Origin: Endomicrobium sp.
GTDB lineage: Bacteria; Elusimicrobiota; Endomicrobiia; Endomicrobiales; Endomicrobiaceae
Reading direction: 5' to 3'
NCBI GenBank assembly: GCA_031277075.1
Contig: JAISLV010000172.1
Coordinates: 1 to 16,592, forward strand
DNA: 16,592 nt
The position numbers were made by a program, and so were the translations under genes. A model generated the notes under the pieces. That model had not been told where the DNA came from, did no database searches, and saw only the letters and a list, made by a program, of their open reading frames with translations. Below are positions 15,101 through 16,592 of this stretch, piece after piece (within the stretch, counting starts at the first letter, position 1; every line of letters begins with the position of its first letter).

Positions 15101-16592
15101 CTGCCTGCTGGAATGATGCAAGTTTTAGAAGTTAAAGAAAGAGCGCAAGTAAGCAAGCCAAATACTGAAAGCTATGTGTCAAATTCAGTATTTGCAATGA
15201 GTTTGTTTGACAATTTAGTGGGGCTTACCGGAACAGTGTCTTCTATGGTAGACATAAACATATTGAGGGCAATGGGCGTAGAAAGATTTGGGGAAACGTC
15301 AAAACCTAAAGCCAGCAGCAAATTACTATCTACGAAAAAGGGAATGGCGCAATACGTATATGAAGCGGCGAAATTATTGACAGATAAGAATATAGCAAAT
15401 TTTCAGCTGACGCTTACGCCAAACTCTGAGATAAGCCATATTGCGTTTAATACAATAATAAATTCAATAAAGGCAGACTTATTGAGTTTAGGGGTTTCTG
15501 AAACTGACGCAGATATCGCGGTTAAGGCATTGACAGATACTTCAGATAATTTCAGTTTGAATTTAGCAAATATCAAAGCGGAGTTTGCGGAAAAATACAA
15601 AATAAACGCCGTTGAAATATCTAAAATAATGACAAACACGGTATTATTTGCAGATTCGGCAATGAACGAAGAGCAGTTGAAGTCGCTTTCAGACAAAGTA
15701 AAATCAGGCGAGTATAAATACATAATCGGGGACGCGTATTTAATCGGCAGAGGCTGGGACGTAGGGGATATGAGGGACAGCCTTGAGAAGTTGAAAGCGG
15801 CGCAAAACATAACGGATAAAGAGGGAGCGGAGAATCGCGGGCAAGTAAATTGCTGGCTGTTAGACGGAGCATTGATGACAGAAGCACAGATGATACAAGG
15901 AGCTGGAAGAATAGACCCTTACGGCAGCAACAGGTTTGACGCGCAGTATTACTCAAAAGATATAATTTCATTGTATTCTGTAGAAACTTTGAGAACGATT
16001 GATAAACTAACGTCTAAGGTAGCAAGCAATAAGAAGAAGATAGACGCGACGGAAATAAATTGGGATATAAACGACGTTTTGGACAATGATAATTTGACGA
16101 TGATACAGGAATACAATGAAGAACAAGCGCTGCTGAGAGCAGGACAACAGACAAAAGTATTGGAGTCAAAGAGATTTGAGCAGACAAAGACGGATACAAA
16201 GCAGGAAGCTCCGAGCGTGTCTTCGGCAATAGAAACGCTTAGTAAACTCGGCATAGACGCCAATAATGCAAAGCAGGCGGAAATACTCAACAAATATATT
16301 CCAACATTAGACGTAAAAGATACGGACAGGCAGCTCACAATGTCAGAATGGTTTGTATTGGAAAACATAGCAAACTATCTTACATTGGCAAACGTAGCAG
16401 GGGTAAAGGCGGAAGAGTTATCATCGTTGTTGCCTGTGGAAGGTAAAGCGTTTACAAGTGTAAAAGAAGGGGGCGCGGCTGGGGCGCTGGAATATTTAAA
16501 CAGCGCGCTCAAAGAAAGGAATGTAGAAGCGTCAAAAGAATTTACTGATTTGTATAATGCGGCAAGCGCGATGACAGAGGGATACGAAGACG
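35..16592 (+). CDS. Giant secreted multidomain protein with C39-like peptidase and SecA-like ATPase domains (3' end outside window)
   Basis: One uninterrupted frame of 5,519 codons, still open at the last base, so the real protein is longer. The start is well bounded: in-frame TAA codons lie at 2-4, 5-7 and 17-19, and the ATG at 35 is the first start codon after them. It has a good ribosome binding site 10 nt upstream. ATG at 71 (Met13) is the only plausible alternative and would give a more ordinary 32-residue signal peptide, but it lacks a clear binding site. Domains in order: signal peptide 1-44, unknown helical segment 45 to about 574, C39-like peptidase about 575-745, Ser/Lys then Ala/Lys tract 776-982, beta-rich repeat region about 1050-3629, hydrophobic segment 3640-3768, helical segment 3769-4529, SecA-like motor about 4530-5310, tail to 5519. 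Only 12 cysteines were counted. Codon use looks uniform throughout, arguing for one gene rather than an assembly join. Seen: frame, motifs and repeats. Inferred: cell-envelope or effector role. I do not recognise a named gene. Confidence 0.95.
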   Translation, partial: MIFKEKILDYLKMCWSKNIHTNKSVSLVITLCFLINIANLPVYASFDAEMSKKQIKNADKQTAVLSHAALKSVNEQIGAAVNIKAEIDSAARKELDRKDIAITAVGAIIERSRDGKREIMIGSLDEKGKVNIHSGGGRQTFDKKTKEEYEFRARQALDMRVARGKFAATHSKEYLALEKSITIKEALRKIKKEIALGKGKAQKADSREILQNQLITKETIGRIYKIAKKAGLILTEERNVSDEKAKIEIYTSKNTGKNIFVGKTDGAMAYPTYNGRIEIAESRKKIKIDGDEFESSGIAIVKSSLKSRKNYINKKTEGLFFIELLNVLDKDLSDEQTIAIKELFEARKEEKSVLKMPANIVKYIEDKAGIGLSKRICQSVEKISLQAEAAFASTGNAVKALNKGAFALQPVLIKAAIAKDFKNNDIGDKEIVKESKVKEADEFDNALERAQYSVEMPELLKETAKLTANDIEEYIAAMESVQKEAVDIMAAADEKSFEETENFENLSVDNGVIYERDADGLKQIGIWDGEQAYIAQADGQLKESESYTRLILNREKSGQAAKGYKLEKGVVSKIKDFISSIANSESVNCAIDAISQTLGAANKGILAFQAVIADLAAGVFVSNNQGYLSGESQDVMISMDAMKNVVNYYGADFEGHSAKAGDIAASLKDGESAVLHVKADSAAASENHFITIELAKDKDANAIDTTGNSGAQDRNIIIKDPNKENIIVKESELASVLALEYGVSLDSGIKVLSESGIKNANKLTQSEMLEAAGAASKKTSSKTSSAKAKTSSSKSSSSSASKKSSSSSKSSSSAKQSSKSKSTSVKSSSKSSSSSQKSGSSKAQKQISAAKKADNAAKKAVAADKSAAKAKKAADKAKKQADKAAKAAQKASKEKDPQKKINAQNKAAKKADEAKKKAVQARKAAQQAKTAHTKARKAAQKVDGKDAGKAIAKEKAATKKLAQAKKAEKAAKADSKKANKKLVKTVKETVKDINGGKLPKEAKAAIDALSKAAKKGYDALVQASINAGKTLLEKNADKNEKIKDTGLTILSIASGNKSGVVVDKKKKTITNYGDGTKTEQIKFGKDVSEKDIDNINKIAANGGYDAVLNYTKQSGKLLCETKYDKSGKEIYTAVNVGYKDGTMALKYDFASDYSNETTIVEAKKGDSKVVFEEYGGQENGYLLKRAMTYSSSKDGYAQRNITADGLEFSADIRALERATEFYDKEITASDGSKEKVRAARSVDFKGSDDENPSAFEEAVIDKDGNINVTRYDLTNAISDTEIAQKEGGAASNSAGAQSLIDQYKGALDAAKKMRIIGKEDLYAGYAKVDNKYIDMSKVETYSYNTANSGYVTKNTTIDGKDASITAKLESGGWRYDDRNISSNSQENSVTITSKTDDGGTRIDKYLGVTLDNDFNYENTEGCGQEWSELNAKGEVVKGGADYKKGNVILMPGSKDKVELDKDLSYTYQKNSKGKFDVSAHLVSGKYVNIAPNGKAAYGTLENCKFTINENGTPSLSGKINIKKGSSFYVEKGKSKGSSSSGKEKDKSKPDAKDTDAKVVEKEDGYVVKDGSVSLRNGGLVVMGTGAVFKKGSNLEAIGGKITKGSVKVKTDKNGNYVYTSHKSKKTTVKKNNSEVKSTTIYDKKGEVKTTAKNKKTGAAMTRERDGSKMRVTITAKKKGDTGFGYEVEKLGKNGKAVYSYSINGKNEIKNETLTSGAVITQTIMENKADGQKIFNRITGKSGDSVSKTMRYYDGNRETALTMAGDVYVAYDVKKNLAYQIGVNKEDADNPLSKTKLDGKLSSNGKTFILDKSIVIQDDGGNTKYYYKKINIDKKSSAAAFVDPRIKAKLNDDGNWYDVSDMGKAGGGKIAVGTSEDGKPIYMTLGSDGVWHKIKAWDGKSKKTEANKVGNFTVKKNYDGKLILSTNKKIKIPDASGKLSINAKGDFLLGRNKDGRIVLTTTKKYFAKYAGSNAKIKLQAGAKLGFTNGSLSVSSGELKIDGSLTIKNSPNASEGGASGDNKEKPKVKTRAVISYGKNGVKVSNGILSIRDGQLTVEGKGAVFLKGSLLSDGSRVTKGNLKIADYTKDGYAVYVAEKGTAQTRGSISINYNKKGVTWAGTSRTVKGNFRVSNGDVYSHYTTTTTYKISKSKGYNVMARNSKGQYIVARTVTKAAGTKIFDMSDYKAQVEAYKKSIAARDEYINAQKFYDLMKNKPLIAPSYLSDLAKKAQDKKEAFIKIIPDSAMKNISDFTGLTKAQIAKKMTVKNGNIVIPGVIKASEVIKAPNVIVKNPNLKLDLAINRDLTFSLTTSHKITYLDKKTNTSKTVYGVETVVKDDKNNRIEGIVNNIDIVFERDINTNKAYTITGFDFVNITQQGYVQKIPKSAAGAGTGGAQGTPAIKTNTQGIFNITKDTITVSGQGSVISFRNGEVLLAGEGAQAWSGSTFTTRLGKVQTKGSYTYKDGGWAASSQYSTYSYYDASAAKKAIISDMKSSGIKIDSLNDLSFKNIGGNIPSNSFGALEALLNSTDNRGKSVAAVTVKDANGKEPSINGIKIAAGYKIKFAVDGENKMGVYCADTRQIKSSYTLAQGWTSADGKSKVGLLFNYGDKIDFGVGFKNEYGAGAVLNGNNIQWNNGTGKAQTINNVRVIAGADGILRLGSESLNFNYNGGKLSVALGSEVTIGGNAIVVTKGSLIAEGVNLQDSPSFDEEGGSDSNKAWDGSVNFDGIAKKAANGKTGWDISGIINGYSDGNLETVLSKGYIFSEGSIFGAGSDIYVTGETVESGKVQLRKTADGYYFLTSAGASQAKTYIDLTTSEQRADGFITRINNTYNSSGLVKSEYRQEFTKSDALKHFAGGTYSGYEITNLSERDGGAYIFSEFETTRAQINGKTYNIAKRGSDGQFIINESSTFYNLDIKGSIKDGVYEYLETIKMRGKDPANFESSMSIKKDGKYIPENAIMAKQQSDGKTVIVLSDANYSDVLTLDFKNKTIGVLGQGANDVLKVNLDGGRSVYYTNKGADGIRADIYEENKGFQYYLDFKNGARFINGEAVIAQGHLAKDAKITDEGKNEGGAGNNAIADIGAKSGEYAFVADGKYYIAGKDGDLFSLNKDAKLFDKNAAIAVYTGDNIATVIKDGTTQTFGLVKATEDTKFLLWKTGEREEENARWHAGEVVEIDGQKYFGTYSYTGEKAIFSDIFAVNKNGNIGANLNDSFGQKTILKGNNGDSIKIGFNRAEGITMTGSVSMLSVDGENVKFIPVWDKENKQFKLDLAKDSKTQIAETIDLKALYKEYYGTDYQNMYDMPQYDTDGKPIKKDTAYMDDTTAQSLLWKYAKENNLDYSEASAALYSARDDPFKITVTRTKTLADYVFSKDFDGNTGEFKFSIESMIFDLKRMQFITTANVFLDKTNKFNTTGSWTAAPAGAGSGGGSEPKEVYSTKYRVGAEIGTNAEGGASLSLYDYGGTKEQAQVSITFDTSEMFSGKAIAGHSFASFKAGTEVVLVKQTQLKYVDNNARTESNRHEKHEIKSQVIEGKAEAGTRIFCKTDTALSGLVKAAMDNGVVSGSIDILQTIEIDNAKYAAEGTVYSNKTFANTAVVKQVSGAGVEGAELKNGKLEFGMWSLKGNINLKASSVELESHWLTRAGETVLGVITSIAALINPFDWISGNKLAKFSASLFTDKQIDQIDGKDIVSTYIAAAVAIAAVVTTVVSFGAAATFWAAAALAASAVTTAAFASTAAFQSAQCFQNGDWKGGLLNAAAAALAIAFPLKLSFGNPIAAMNGALNAVKGMTGGAVKTMLFNVVKNPLGLRAVMGAGFTGLDFAISALYGVSADEGFGGGFFGELGNLVRILSFRGAAIDGGSFWNRQVPVFGELGLRWGHIAWASAYILGPDGLAKGIKGVKNIFNAKTSAVNFTTPALNGLQVSASTVKSLTYLAGRTNFIKSWGAVARHMYQMWGLQIGMGIAGNIVKPFGQSLNNSIFKDVYDFIMSEMGGTEILGGDRSMTVLFGAVMAAAMPFVQGVAQGFKNKIPGVEPAANGAAQEASKGIAGRLKRLANGIMEEGFSENIAQAFAMKYFGLSPEMAEYFSEFVSPGGGTNLNSNAAKRNYGDSVGKARLTSLGVSNASNAMNNILMENGVREVKADADFSVAGFSKGNAVIRITNREDALSAPAVYNVSTKKELQLLMVSVGAAAVDGGNAADTINLIDNMQNSDFTDITDDVLINYAAGARNINGAKALEAAQTLLQRYQDAIGEDAAAFNAAMDGAGNEAIGVKAFELQEKFALDIAAIQAEKGTLSEAERVRFEALQDANEMAVEFSEGNISMSEVVKSGNLFAQEMLPSWTSYQEVMAGRIQALADIVSEIKADRTVLASKENLIRRLERTFVQIEKAVIEQNAALSEKSGGIEVNQGVKEIFDDVKEFDLDELKGSEVLANGADRPMKLADAAIYSLINSRGFDIDETIKETILNGETLTNEEADIIKNSHRYLYQLLQISGAISEVDGVEISDEQAWEILTAEYIMLRLEPMFNKDIGGGAFRFTQKQRSPFTNIAKTLLSEAKEGEEGKARRLTQEVATGGGKTYLAAISAMLLLANGNTEGQFVGAFTNTIDNAANLQKTMKNIFGGEFLEGNIDDAVILLSASEYDEARQDADKAKAFREKLKNARVVCADYSAWASITASDWAGLVANEQNKESSRHIRELLEAQGIKLTKDNRQFENATQARQASKILIEAARNGDEAVKKALEETVIPMDKIGDVVADEIDFFGTIPMQALATSNGKYFSAQSMLNYYNDIKSGMSEEKLLEKYSEAGVTNAQQIKQDMALNGEQIDAKTAILNDVSSLLDNNHTKIDINGLQVKEMLKKYAADAEQIKSLIDNHNKEAYFYRLAQETQGLYESSAKKLGGLAKSGILAKIVATEFSRESLLSDMMSIYVDESGYEAEVREADKQTAQTDAKKIEDVQKDIVKKAEQLKKEFEGAFFGENFTDAEIIEQVRNGMGAHELVLHKDYNVVNGRVVVINEGHDVENLSLPAGMMQVLEVKERAQVSKPNTESYVSNSVFAMSLFDNLVGLTGTVSSMVDINILRAMGVERFGETSKPKASSKLLSTKKGMAQYVYEAAKLLTDKNIANFQLTLTPNSEISHIAFNTIINSIKADLLSLGVSETDADIAVKALTDTSDNFSLNLANIKAEFAEKYKINAVEISKIMTNTVLFADSAMNEEQLKSLSDKVKSGEYKYIIGDAYLIGRGWDVGDMRDSLEKLKAAQNITDKEGAENRGQVNCWLLDGALMTEAQMIQGAGRIDPYGSNRFDAQYYSKDIISLYSVETLRTIDKLTSKVASNKKKIDATEINWDINDVLDNDNLTMIQEYNEEQALLRAGQQTKVLESKRFEQTKTDTKQEAPSVSSAIETLSKLGIDANNAKQAEILNKYIPTLDVKDTDRQLTMSEWFVLENIANYLTLANVAGVKAEELSSLLPVEGKAFTSVKEGGAAGALEYLNSALKERNVEASKEFTDLYNAASAMTEGYED
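167..1756 (+). other. Unrecognised Lys-rich N-terminal segment (residues 45-574)
   Basis: About 530 residues after the signal peptide match no family I recognise. Residues 45-110 are Ala/Lys-rich and probably helical. Residues 111-150 and 270-310 contain short beta-like stretches with Gly/Asp turns (for example IMIGSLDEKGKVNIH and FVGKTDGAMAYPTYNGRIEI). Residues 330-500 are again charged and helical, with many EA and EK pairs. No membrane segment and no catalytic signature was found. It probably forms a folded or semi-flexible export-proximal region before the peptidase domain. A weak resemblance of residues 370-420 to the start of the following domain is listed separately. Confidence 0.5.
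1142..1294 (+). repeat. Possible degenerate copy of the start of the C39-like domain (residues 370-420)
   Basis: Residues 402-418 (NKGAFALQPVLIKAAIA) resemble residues 602-618 (NKGILAFQAVIADLAAG) of the C39-like domain: NKG, then Ala two or three positions on, Gln, Val, Ile/Leu and an Ala-rich end. A cysteine (Cys377) precedes the first copy about 25 residues before the NKG, against 13 residues for Cys589. The rest of the domain (His and Asp motifs) is not repeated after it. This may be a broken partial duplication, or chance similarity between two amphipathic helices. Confidence 0.25.
1757..2269 (+). other. Peptidase C39-like papain-fold domain (residues about 575-745)
   Basis: The three catalytic landmarks of the C39 family appear in order and with plausible spacing. 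The cysteine is in SVNCAIDAI (Cys589). The histidine is in ENHFITIEL (His688), preceded by the typical strand ESAVLHV. An aspartate follows in NIIIKDPN (Asp720), where the family usually has a V-x-DP element before a short helix. Between them sit a GES motif (630-632) and YYGADFEG (648-655), resembling the helix and turn that precede the second half of C39 domains. Known members cut leader peptides, often after Gly-Gly, and many are fused to ABC exporters; here no ABC domain follows. Oddity: the oxyanion glutamine expected six residues before the Cys is Asn583. The domain could be an active protease, a self-processing module, or an inactive binding fold. Family assignment is by motif reading only. 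Confidence 0.6.
2360..2560 (+). repeat. Ser/Lys-rich low-complexity tract (residues 776-842)
   Basis: Some 67 residues built almost entirely of Ser runs broken by single or double Lys (SSSSSASKKSSSSSK and similar), with a few Thr, Ala, Gln and Val. The DNA is a TCT/TCA/TCG/AAA mixture, so the protein composition rather than one DNA unit is conserved. It is predicted to be disordered and highly cationic. It directly follows the peptidase domain and leads into the Ala/Lys helix. It is likely a flexible hinge, and possibly binds an anionic polymer such as wall teichoic-type material, LPS or nucleic acid. Binding is inference only. Confidence 0.85.
2561..2980 (+). repeat. Ala/Lys-rich helical tract, TolA-like in composition (residues 843-982)
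   Basis: About 140 residues of irregular KKA, KAA, ADKA and AKK units with Asp, Gln and Glu at the remaining positions, and few breaks (one Pro at about residue 898, Gly near 883-890 and 945-949). Composition and pattern resemble the long helical stalk of TolA and the Lys/Ala tails of histone-H1-like proteins. In an exported protein the TolA comparison is more natural: a rigid rod that could span periplasm or peptidoglycan. It is followed by a less repetitive helical segment to about residue 1050. Homology is not claimed; the similarity may be compositional only. Confidence 0.8.
4622..4705 (+). repeat. Linker 1, Lys/Ser/Asp-rich (residues 1530-1557)
   Basis: About 28 residues of Gly, Ser, Lys, Asp and Glu with no hydrophobic strand (contains KGSSSSGKEKDKSKP), between the strand ending SSFYV and the strand VVEKEDGYVV. 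Predicted disordered. First of six similar breaks in the beta-rich region. Confidence 0.75.
4742..4861 (+). repeat. Beta repeat, copy A (residues 1570-1609)
   Basis: Core reads GSVSLRNGGLVVMGTGAVF, then KKGSNLEAIGGKITKGSVKV. It shares the pattern G-x-hydrophobic-S-hydrophobic-R-[ND]-G-x-L-x-V-x-G-x-G-A-V-F-x-K-G-S, then TKG-x-[VL]-K-[VI], with copy B. It immediately follows the first linker. The Asn/Asp-Gly and Gly-x-Gly turns between 4-5-residue strands suggest one or two turns of a beta-solenoid, or a beta hairpin unit. Confidence 0.75.
6062..6121 (+). repeat. Linker 2, Gly/Ser then Lys-rich (residues 2010-2029)
   Basis: Contains NASEGGASGDNKEKPKVKTR. It follows the strand pair GELKIDGSLTIKNS and precedes AVISYGKNGVKV. 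Same placement relative to the repeat core as linker 1. Confidence 0.75.
6164..6274 (+). repeat. Beta repeat, copy B (residues 2044-2080)
   Basis: Reads GILSIRDGQLTVEGKGAVFL, then KGSLLSDGSRVTKGNLKI. It is the closest match to copy A, with identical GKG/GTG-AVF, KGS and TKG elements at nearly identical spacing. It lies just after the second Gly/charged linker, as copy A lies just after the first, so linker plus repeat forms a compound unit. Confidence 0.75.
6572..6811 (+). other. Helical insertion in the beta-rich region (residues about 2180-2259)
   Basis: About 80 residues without NG/DG turns, rich in Ala, Lys, Asp and Tyr (for example YKAQVEAYKKSIAARDEY), likely two or three helices. It lies between a strand segment ending YIVARTV and the returning strands GNIVIPGVI. 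It may be a spacer or a small helical domain between two beta modules. No family recognised. Confidence 0.5.
7178..7228 (+). repeat. Linker 3, Ala/Gly-rich (residues 2382-2398)
   Basis: Contains PKSAAGAGTGGAQGTPA. It separates a strand region ending QGYVQKI from the segment leading into copy C. Small residues and two prolines suggest an extended flexible connector. Confidence 0.75.
7292..7414 (+). repeat. Beta repeat, copy C (residues 2420-2460)
   Basis: Reads GSVISFRNGEVLLAGEGAQ, then AWSGSTFTTRLGKVQTKGSYTY. It keeps the RNG turn, the GEG turn, a GS after the second strand and the final TKG. Relative to copies A and B, the AVF is replaced by AQAW and about two residues are added before TKG. 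It again follows a Gly-rich linker (the third) by about 20 residues. Confidence 0.65.
8006..8128 (+). repeat. Beta repeat, divergent copy D (residues 2658-2698)
   Basis: Contains SLNFNYNGGKLSVALGSEV and then TIGGNAIVVTKGSLIAEG. The NGG turn followed by LxV, the GS-x-V element and the terminal TKG-S-L align with copy A, but the middle is shortened. Unlike copies A to C it sits before, not after, a linker (the fourth). Confidence 0.5.
8135..8182 (+). repeat. Linker 4, acidic and Gly/Ser-rich (residues 2701-2716)
   Basis: Contains QDSPSFDEEGGSDSNK, lying between copy D and the following copy at 8309. It differs from linkers 1-3 in being acidic. Confidence 0.65.
8309..8434 (+). repeat. Beta repeat, divergent copy with conserved tail (residues 2759-2800)
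   Basis: Reads GYIFSEGSIFGAGSDIYVTG, then ETVESGKVQLRKTADGYYFLTS. It aligns with copy A beyond the core: GSIF/GAVF, GS-D/N, a charged turn, SGKVQL/KGSVKV, then DGYYFLTS against NGNYVYTS (residues 1614-1621). The matching continuation argues for common descent rather than composition. It follows the fourth linker. Confidence 0.6.
9221..9259 (+). repeat. Linker 5, Gly-rich (residues 3063-3075)
   Basis: Contains TDEGKNEGGAGNN. It follows strands FKNGARFINGEAVIAQGHLA, which resemble the NG-turn strands of the repeat core, and precedes the strand set EYAFVADGKYYIAG. Confidence 0.65.
10283..10330 (+). repeat. Linker 6, Ala/Gly/Pro-rich, with two small DNA hairpins (residues 3417-3432)
   Basis: Contains AAPAGAGSGGGSEPKE, the most flexible-looking break. 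In the DNA, GGCAG at 10271-10275 pairs with CTGCC at 10281-10285, and GCCTGC at 10288-10293 pairs with GCAGGC at 10298-10303. The hairpins may simply reflect GC-rich Gly/Ala codons. Confidence 0.7.
10952..11338 (+). other. Hydrophobic Ala-rich region with candidate membrane helices (residues 3640-3768)
   Basis: Candidate helices: residues 3641-3657 (GETVLGVITSIAALINP), 3692-3710 (YIAAAVAIAAVVTTVVSFG), 3714-3731 (TFWAAAALAASAVTTAAF) and 3752-3766 (LLNAAAAALAIAFPL). NGDWKGG at 3745-3751 precedes the last one. Hydrophobic Ala-rich helices followed by a GDWKGAL-like turn are a familiar pattern just upstream of the effector part of Rhs and other polymorphic toxins, where they are thought to help membrane entry. 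Here they separate the stalk from the SecA-like motor. An odd number of crossings would put the motor on the opposite side from the N-terminus. The number of true crossings cannot be settled by eye; some helices may only associate with the membrane surface. Confidence 0.65.
11339..13621 (+). other. Helical segment of unknown function between membrane region and motor (residues 3769-4529)
   Basis: Residues 3769-4060 are Gly/Ala-rich with several moderately hydrophobic stretches (GFTGLDFAISALYGV, GHIAWASAYILG, MTVLFGAVMAAAMPF) that could be additional membrane-associated helices. Residues 4061-4110 hold a charged EEGFSENIAQAFAMKYFG helix and a Gly-rich loop. Residues 4220-4420 are strongly helical and charged with probable coiled-coil parts (LSEAERVRFEALQDANEMA; LIRRLERTFVQIEKAVIEQN). 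Residues 4430-4529 continue as helices into the ATPase. No catalytic motif or named family was recognised. The position suggests a connector that couples motor movement to the membrane region. Confidence 0.5.
13622..15964 (+). other. SecA-like superfamily 2 ATPase motor (residues about 4530-5310)
   Basis: The SecA/DEAD motor motifs occur in order. Walker A: EVATGGGKTYLAA (GGGKT 13748-13762, Lys4575), matching SecA M-x-TGEGKT-x-x-A with the central Glu replaced by Gly. Walker B: DEIDFFG (14297-14317, Asp4755-Glu4756), matching DEVD. Then a YNVVNGRVVVINE strand pair, PAGMMQVLEVKE (SecA DGLHQA-EAKE), and VFAMSLFDNLVGLTGTVSS (15182-15244; SecA FR-Y-KLAGMTGTA). Motif V: IIGDAYLIGRGWDV (GRGWD 15746-15760, Arg5239; SecA NMAGRGTDI). 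Motif VI: MIQGAGRIDPYGS (QGAGR 15896-15910, Arg5292; SecA QLRGRSGRQGDPGS). SecA uses ATP to push unfolded proteins through SecYEG. All ATP-handling residues look intact, so activity is likely. Motif spacings are longer than in housekeeping SecA between Walker A and motif V. It is far too divergent and embedded to be the cell's own SecA. Confidence 0.88.
14309..15049 (+). other. SecA-style insertion, enlarged cross-linking-domain equivalent (residues 4759-5005)
   Basis: Between the DEID Walker B and the VVNGRVVVINE strand pair lie about 247 residues, where SecA places its preprotein cross-linking domain, which clamps the substrate chain. The segment is largely helical and charged (for example KKIEDVQKDIVKKAEQLKKEFEGAF at its end) and shows little of the beta-rich fold expected of the SecA clamp. 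It is longer than the SecA insertion. The position is established by flanking motifs; equivalence of fold and of substrate gripping is inference. A changed clamp suggests a dedicated rather than general substrate. Confidence 0.55.
15965..16592 (+). other. Unassigned C-terminal segment, continues beyond window (residues 5311-5519)
   Basis: After the last motor motif comes a helical stretch (IISLYSVETLRTIDKLTSKV, then Asn/Asp-rich ATEINWDINDVLDNDNLTM) in the position of the SecA helical scaffold. A polar Gln/Thr/Lys linker follows near residues 5375-5395, then a helical region with LSKLGIDANNAKQAEI and WFVLENIANYLTLANV. No motif was recognised. No stop codon occurs before base 16592, so further domains are expected downstream. 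Confidence 0.6.

Noticed and set aside
13622..15964. The cell's housekeeping SecA
   Set aside because: The motor motifs are SecA-like but divergent (TGGGKT, GRGWD, QGAGR), the spacing is altered, and the domain is in frame inside a chain with a signal peptide. It cannot be a separate secA gene; there is no start signal or stop near its ends.
35..16592. Assembly fusion of several genes
   Set aside because: The frame is continuous, codon preference (ATA, GCG, GGC, AAA) looks similar throughout, and no internal ribosome binding site plus start with a matching upstream stop was found at domain borders. Long reads would still be decisive.

Overview
The window is essentially one gene. A single reading frame opens at an ATG at base 35 and runs without a stop codon to the last base, giving at least 5,519 codons on the + strand. 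Both the stop and the C-terminus lie beyond the window. Only bases 1-34 are non-coding. They hold in-frame stops (2-4, 5-7, 17-19) and a strong purine-rich ribosome binding site. I translated the frame line by line and found no frameshift or internal stop, and the standard genetic code is enough. I see no RNA gene, CRISPR array, insertion sequence or independent minus-strand gene.

Organism. The DNA is moderately AT-rich. It strongly prefers ATA for Ile, GCG for Ala, GGC for Gly and AAA for Lys. The protein is a secreted giant with an internal SecA-like motor. Giant open reading frames of this kind are known from Omnitrophota and occur in neighbouring host-associated or predatory lineages. The codon style would also fit Elusimicrobiota (Endomicrobia). 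This assignment is inference and is weak; a diderm bacterium is the safest statement.

Layout of the protein, N to C. (1) A long signal peptide (residues 1-44, predicted cut after VYA). (2) An unrecognised, Lys-rich, mostly helical segment (45 to about 574). (3) A papain-fold domain resembling peptidase C39 (about 575-745; Cys589, His688, Asp720). (4) A Ser/Lys-rich tract followed by an Ala/Lys-rich helical tract (776-982). (5) A very long beta-rich region (about 1050-3629). It is rich in Gly, Asn, Asp, Lys and Ser, carries at least five recognisable copies of a roughly 37-43-residue repeat, and is interrupted by six short Gly-rich or charged linkers roughly 320-470 residues apart. (6) An Ala/Gly-rich hydrophobic region with several candidate membrane helices (3640-3768). 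(7) A helical segment of unknown function (3769 to about 4529). (8) A SecA-like superfamily 2 ATPase (about 4530-5310) with Walker A (TGGGKT), Walker B (DEID), TGT, GRGWD and QGAGR motifs in SecA order and with a SecA-style insertion. (9) An unassigned tail (5330-5519) that continues out of the window.

How it may work. One chain combines a secretion signal, a protease fold best known for processing exported peptides, a long extracellular-style stalk, membrane-seeking helices and a motor fold known for moving polypeptides through a membrane. I infer a cell-envelope or effector-delivery machine in which the hydrophobic region could place the motor on the ATP-containing side of a membrane, the host's own cytoplasm or that of a contacted cell. 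The domains are read from the sequence; the mechanism is a hypothesis.
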